This document shows, piece after piece, positions 62,831-64,000 of a stretch of 64,000 bases of DNA. A program made the translations under genes and the position numbers. The notes below the pieces were generated by a model. The model saw only the letters and a program-made list of their open reading frames with translations, made no database searches and was not told the DNA's origin. The DNA comes from Geoalkalibacter halelectricus (GTDB taxonomy: Bacteria > Desulfobacterota > Desulfuromonadia > Desulfuromonadales > Geoalkalibacteraceae): assembly GCF_025263685.1 (NCBI RefSeq), contig NZ_CP092109.1:1675001-1739000 (forward strand). The letters run 5' to 3'. Each line of letters begins with the position of its first letter. Within the stretch, counting starts at the first letter, position 1.

Positions 62831-63238
62831 TCAAGACTCAAGCGCCCAGAATTGCCGCCAGGTTTCGCGAATCGTGCCTGTCCCGTACGCCGCGGGCATC
62901 GTGCAGCGTATTTCCCCCTCCATCAAGGTGTCGATTTCAGGAACCAGAGCCAGGCACTGGTCCGGCCGGTCAGTCGTCGGCAGCTTGCAGCCATCCTTTC
63001 CTAAATGAATACAGCCCCAGGGACCCGAACGCGGTGCCGGAACCGGCACCCCGGCCAGATCGCGCAATTCCATGCCGAGAAAGGGAAGGGTGGAGCGCAG
63101 AAAGGCGATGTCGACCTGGTCGCGGGCAAAAAAACGCGCCAAAAAACGGCCCGGGTCGGCCCAGGCACCGGGATGCCCCTGACAACACAGCCCCCGGCAC
63201 TGCCGGCAGATCTGCGGATCGCTGGCGAACTCGTCCAT
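62831..63238 (-). CDS. Small YkgJ-like cysteine-cluster protein
   Basis: This 135-residue protein has CRQCRGLCC at residues 11-19 and further cysteines in WGCIHLGKDGCKLP and RCTMP. The CxxCxxxCC pattern suggests a metal or iron-sulfur site, as in YkgJ-type proteins. AAGGAG lies before the ATG. The stop codon TGA follows directly after the intron palindrome, so insertion occurred at or just past its end. The longer upstream frame is made of a tandem repeat and was rejected. Confidence 0.8.
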   Translation of the reverse strand: MDEFASDPQICRQCRGLCCQGHPGAWADPGRFLARFFARDQVDIAFLRSTLPFLGMELRDLAGVPVPAPRSGPWGCIHLGKDGCKLPTTDRPDQCLALVPEIDTLMEGEIRCTMPAAYGTGTIRETWRQFWALES

Positions 63239-63400
63239 GGCAGGACTCCTTGACCGTTGAGATTTTACGGTGTGGGGATGACGGATCGTTCGGCGAACAG
63301 TCGACATTAACCATAGACAATTATGTCGACCTGTCAAGTTGGAGCAAGGATCATTACCTTCGATTTGACCCGATGACTCCGCTATCGCCCAGACGACCAC

Positions 63401-63474
63401 GGACCACGGACCACGGACCACGGACCACGGACCACGGACCACGGACCACGGACCACGGACCACGGACCACGGAC
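63401..63474. repeat. 7-bp tandem repeat (GGACCAC)
   Basis: About 10.5 copies of GGACCAC run without interruption, preceded by one variant copy (CGACCAC). The array lies in the 334-base gap between divergent genes, some 100 bases before the DUF1015 gene. No spacer sequences occur, so it is not CRISPR. Copy number is likely unstable. Confidence 0.95.
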
Positions 63475-63572
63475 AAAAGCCATCCTCCCAACTAACACTT
63501 GATCCCATCAGGACGTGGGTTTAGGATAGAGCGCTGTGTGCGTTACCGCATCACACTCCCAAGGAGACCCTG

Positions 63573-64000
63573 ATGGCCAAGATCGTCGCGTTTCGCGGAT
63601 TGCGCTACAATCTTCAGAAAATCACCGATCCCAACCTGGTCGTTGCCCCGCCCTACGATGTCATTACCCCGGACCTTCAGGAAGATCTCTATCGCCGCGA
63701 TCCCCACAACATGGTGCGCCTGATCCTGGGACGCATCAACCCCAAGGACACCGAATCCGACAACCGCTATAGCCGCGCGGCGGATGAGTTCGACCAATGG
63801 CTCGCTGAGGGAATGCTGGTGCGTGACGCCCAGCCATCCATCTATCTCTACGACCAGGAATATCCCCTGGAAGAGGGCGAGATGGTGGTGCGCCAGGGAT
63901 TTTTGGCCCTGACGCGTCTTGAGGATTTCTCCTCCGGCATGATCAAGCCCCACGAAAAAACCCTGACGGTCGCCAAGGCCGACCGTCTCAACCTCATCCG
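63573..64000 (+). CDS. DUF1015-family protein, 5' part
   Basis: The first 142 codons are present and the gene continues beyond the window. It starts MAKIVAFRGLRYNLQKITD behind AAGGAG, and the segment VVAPPYDVITPDLQ is the DUF1015 hallmark. Family members are about 400 residues and uncharacterised. The 7-bp repeat array lies upstream. Confidence 0.9.
   Translation, partial: MAKIVAFRGLRYNLQKITDPNLVVAPPYDVITPDLQEDLYRRDPHNMVRLILGRINPKDTESDNRYSRAADEFDQWLAEGMLVRDAQPSIYLYDQEYPLEEGEMVVRQGFLALTRLEDFSSGMIKPHEKTLTVAKADRLNLI

Noticed and set aside
63401-63474. Tandem array considered as a CRISPR
   Set aside because: The unit is 7 bp with no spacers, and no cas genes are present.
62831-63508. Longer form of the cysteine-cluster protein starting at 63508
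   Set aside because: The extension translates the 7-bp repeat array and lacks a ribosome-binding site. The ATG at 63238 has AAGGAG.

Overview
The window is a GC-rich, densely coded chromosome segment. It most resembles the Desulfuromonadia (Geobacter / Desulfuromonas / Geoalkalibacter relatives). Supporting signs are a citrate synthase of the long, eukaryote-like type, a heme-c-binding c-di-GMP enzyme, an EF-G-like paralogue with altered GTPase motifs, several PAS/GAF kinases and an NtrB/NtrC-type pair. Lineage is inferred from gene content only. Almost everything is housekeeping, signalling or envelope function. I see no intact prophage, plasmid, CRISPR array, transposase gene, rRNA or tRNA.

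Layout. 1-4300: the glnK-amtB ammonium module behind a sigma-54 promoter and a leader with an intrinsic-terminator-like hairpin, then a GAF-PAS histidine kinase and a probable 6S RNA. 4300-14000: TraB-family protein, alkaline phosphatase, L,D-transpeptidase, rhomboid protease, YbaK deacylase, sirtuin and a TraF-like outer-membrane protein. 14000-26600: c-di-GMP and histidine-kinase signalling proteins, an M24 peptidase, an AI-2E-type permease, SpoIIM-like and cysteine-cluster proteins, DUF502, a heme-EAL protein and a PilZ protein with a dead receiver domain. 26600-36900: molybdenum-related MogA/MoaB and MOSC proteins, a SPOR protein, EF-G-like GTPase, CoaX, BirA, NadC and two uncharacterised genes. 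37000-53900: O-methyltransferase, ParA-like ATPase, ABC-F ATPase, RNase E/G with a repeat-rich tail, Smr protein, MltD-type lytic transglycosylase, HflX, FabI, an RlmI-like methyltransferase and a metal-type permease. 54000-64000: DoxX, a methyltransferase, citrate synthase, DusB, an NtrB/NtrC-type pair, DnaB, a cysteine-cluster protein and the start of a DUF1015 gene.

The most striking non-coding content is a set of five short inverted-repeat elements (families A, B and C here). The four intact ones are bounded by TA dinucleotides. Four of the five sit exactly on stop codons, so the host gene's TAG is made from the TA plus the first G of the element. One shared family has a long copy, an internally deleted copy and a decayed copy. 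Near dnaB there is a perfect 230-bp palindrome (110-bp arms) whose arms each fold as domains V and VI of a group II intron, giving two intron 3' ends fused head to head with no intron body. Other regulatory structure includes hairpins followed by T runs in the leaders of glnK, rne and the metal-type permease, a good sigma-70 promoter with an inverted repeat at citrate synthase, and a 7-bp tandem repeat before the last gene.

Coordinates use start codons chosen by ribosome-binding site and family alignment, often downstream of the longest reading frame. Nothing here was checked by database search.
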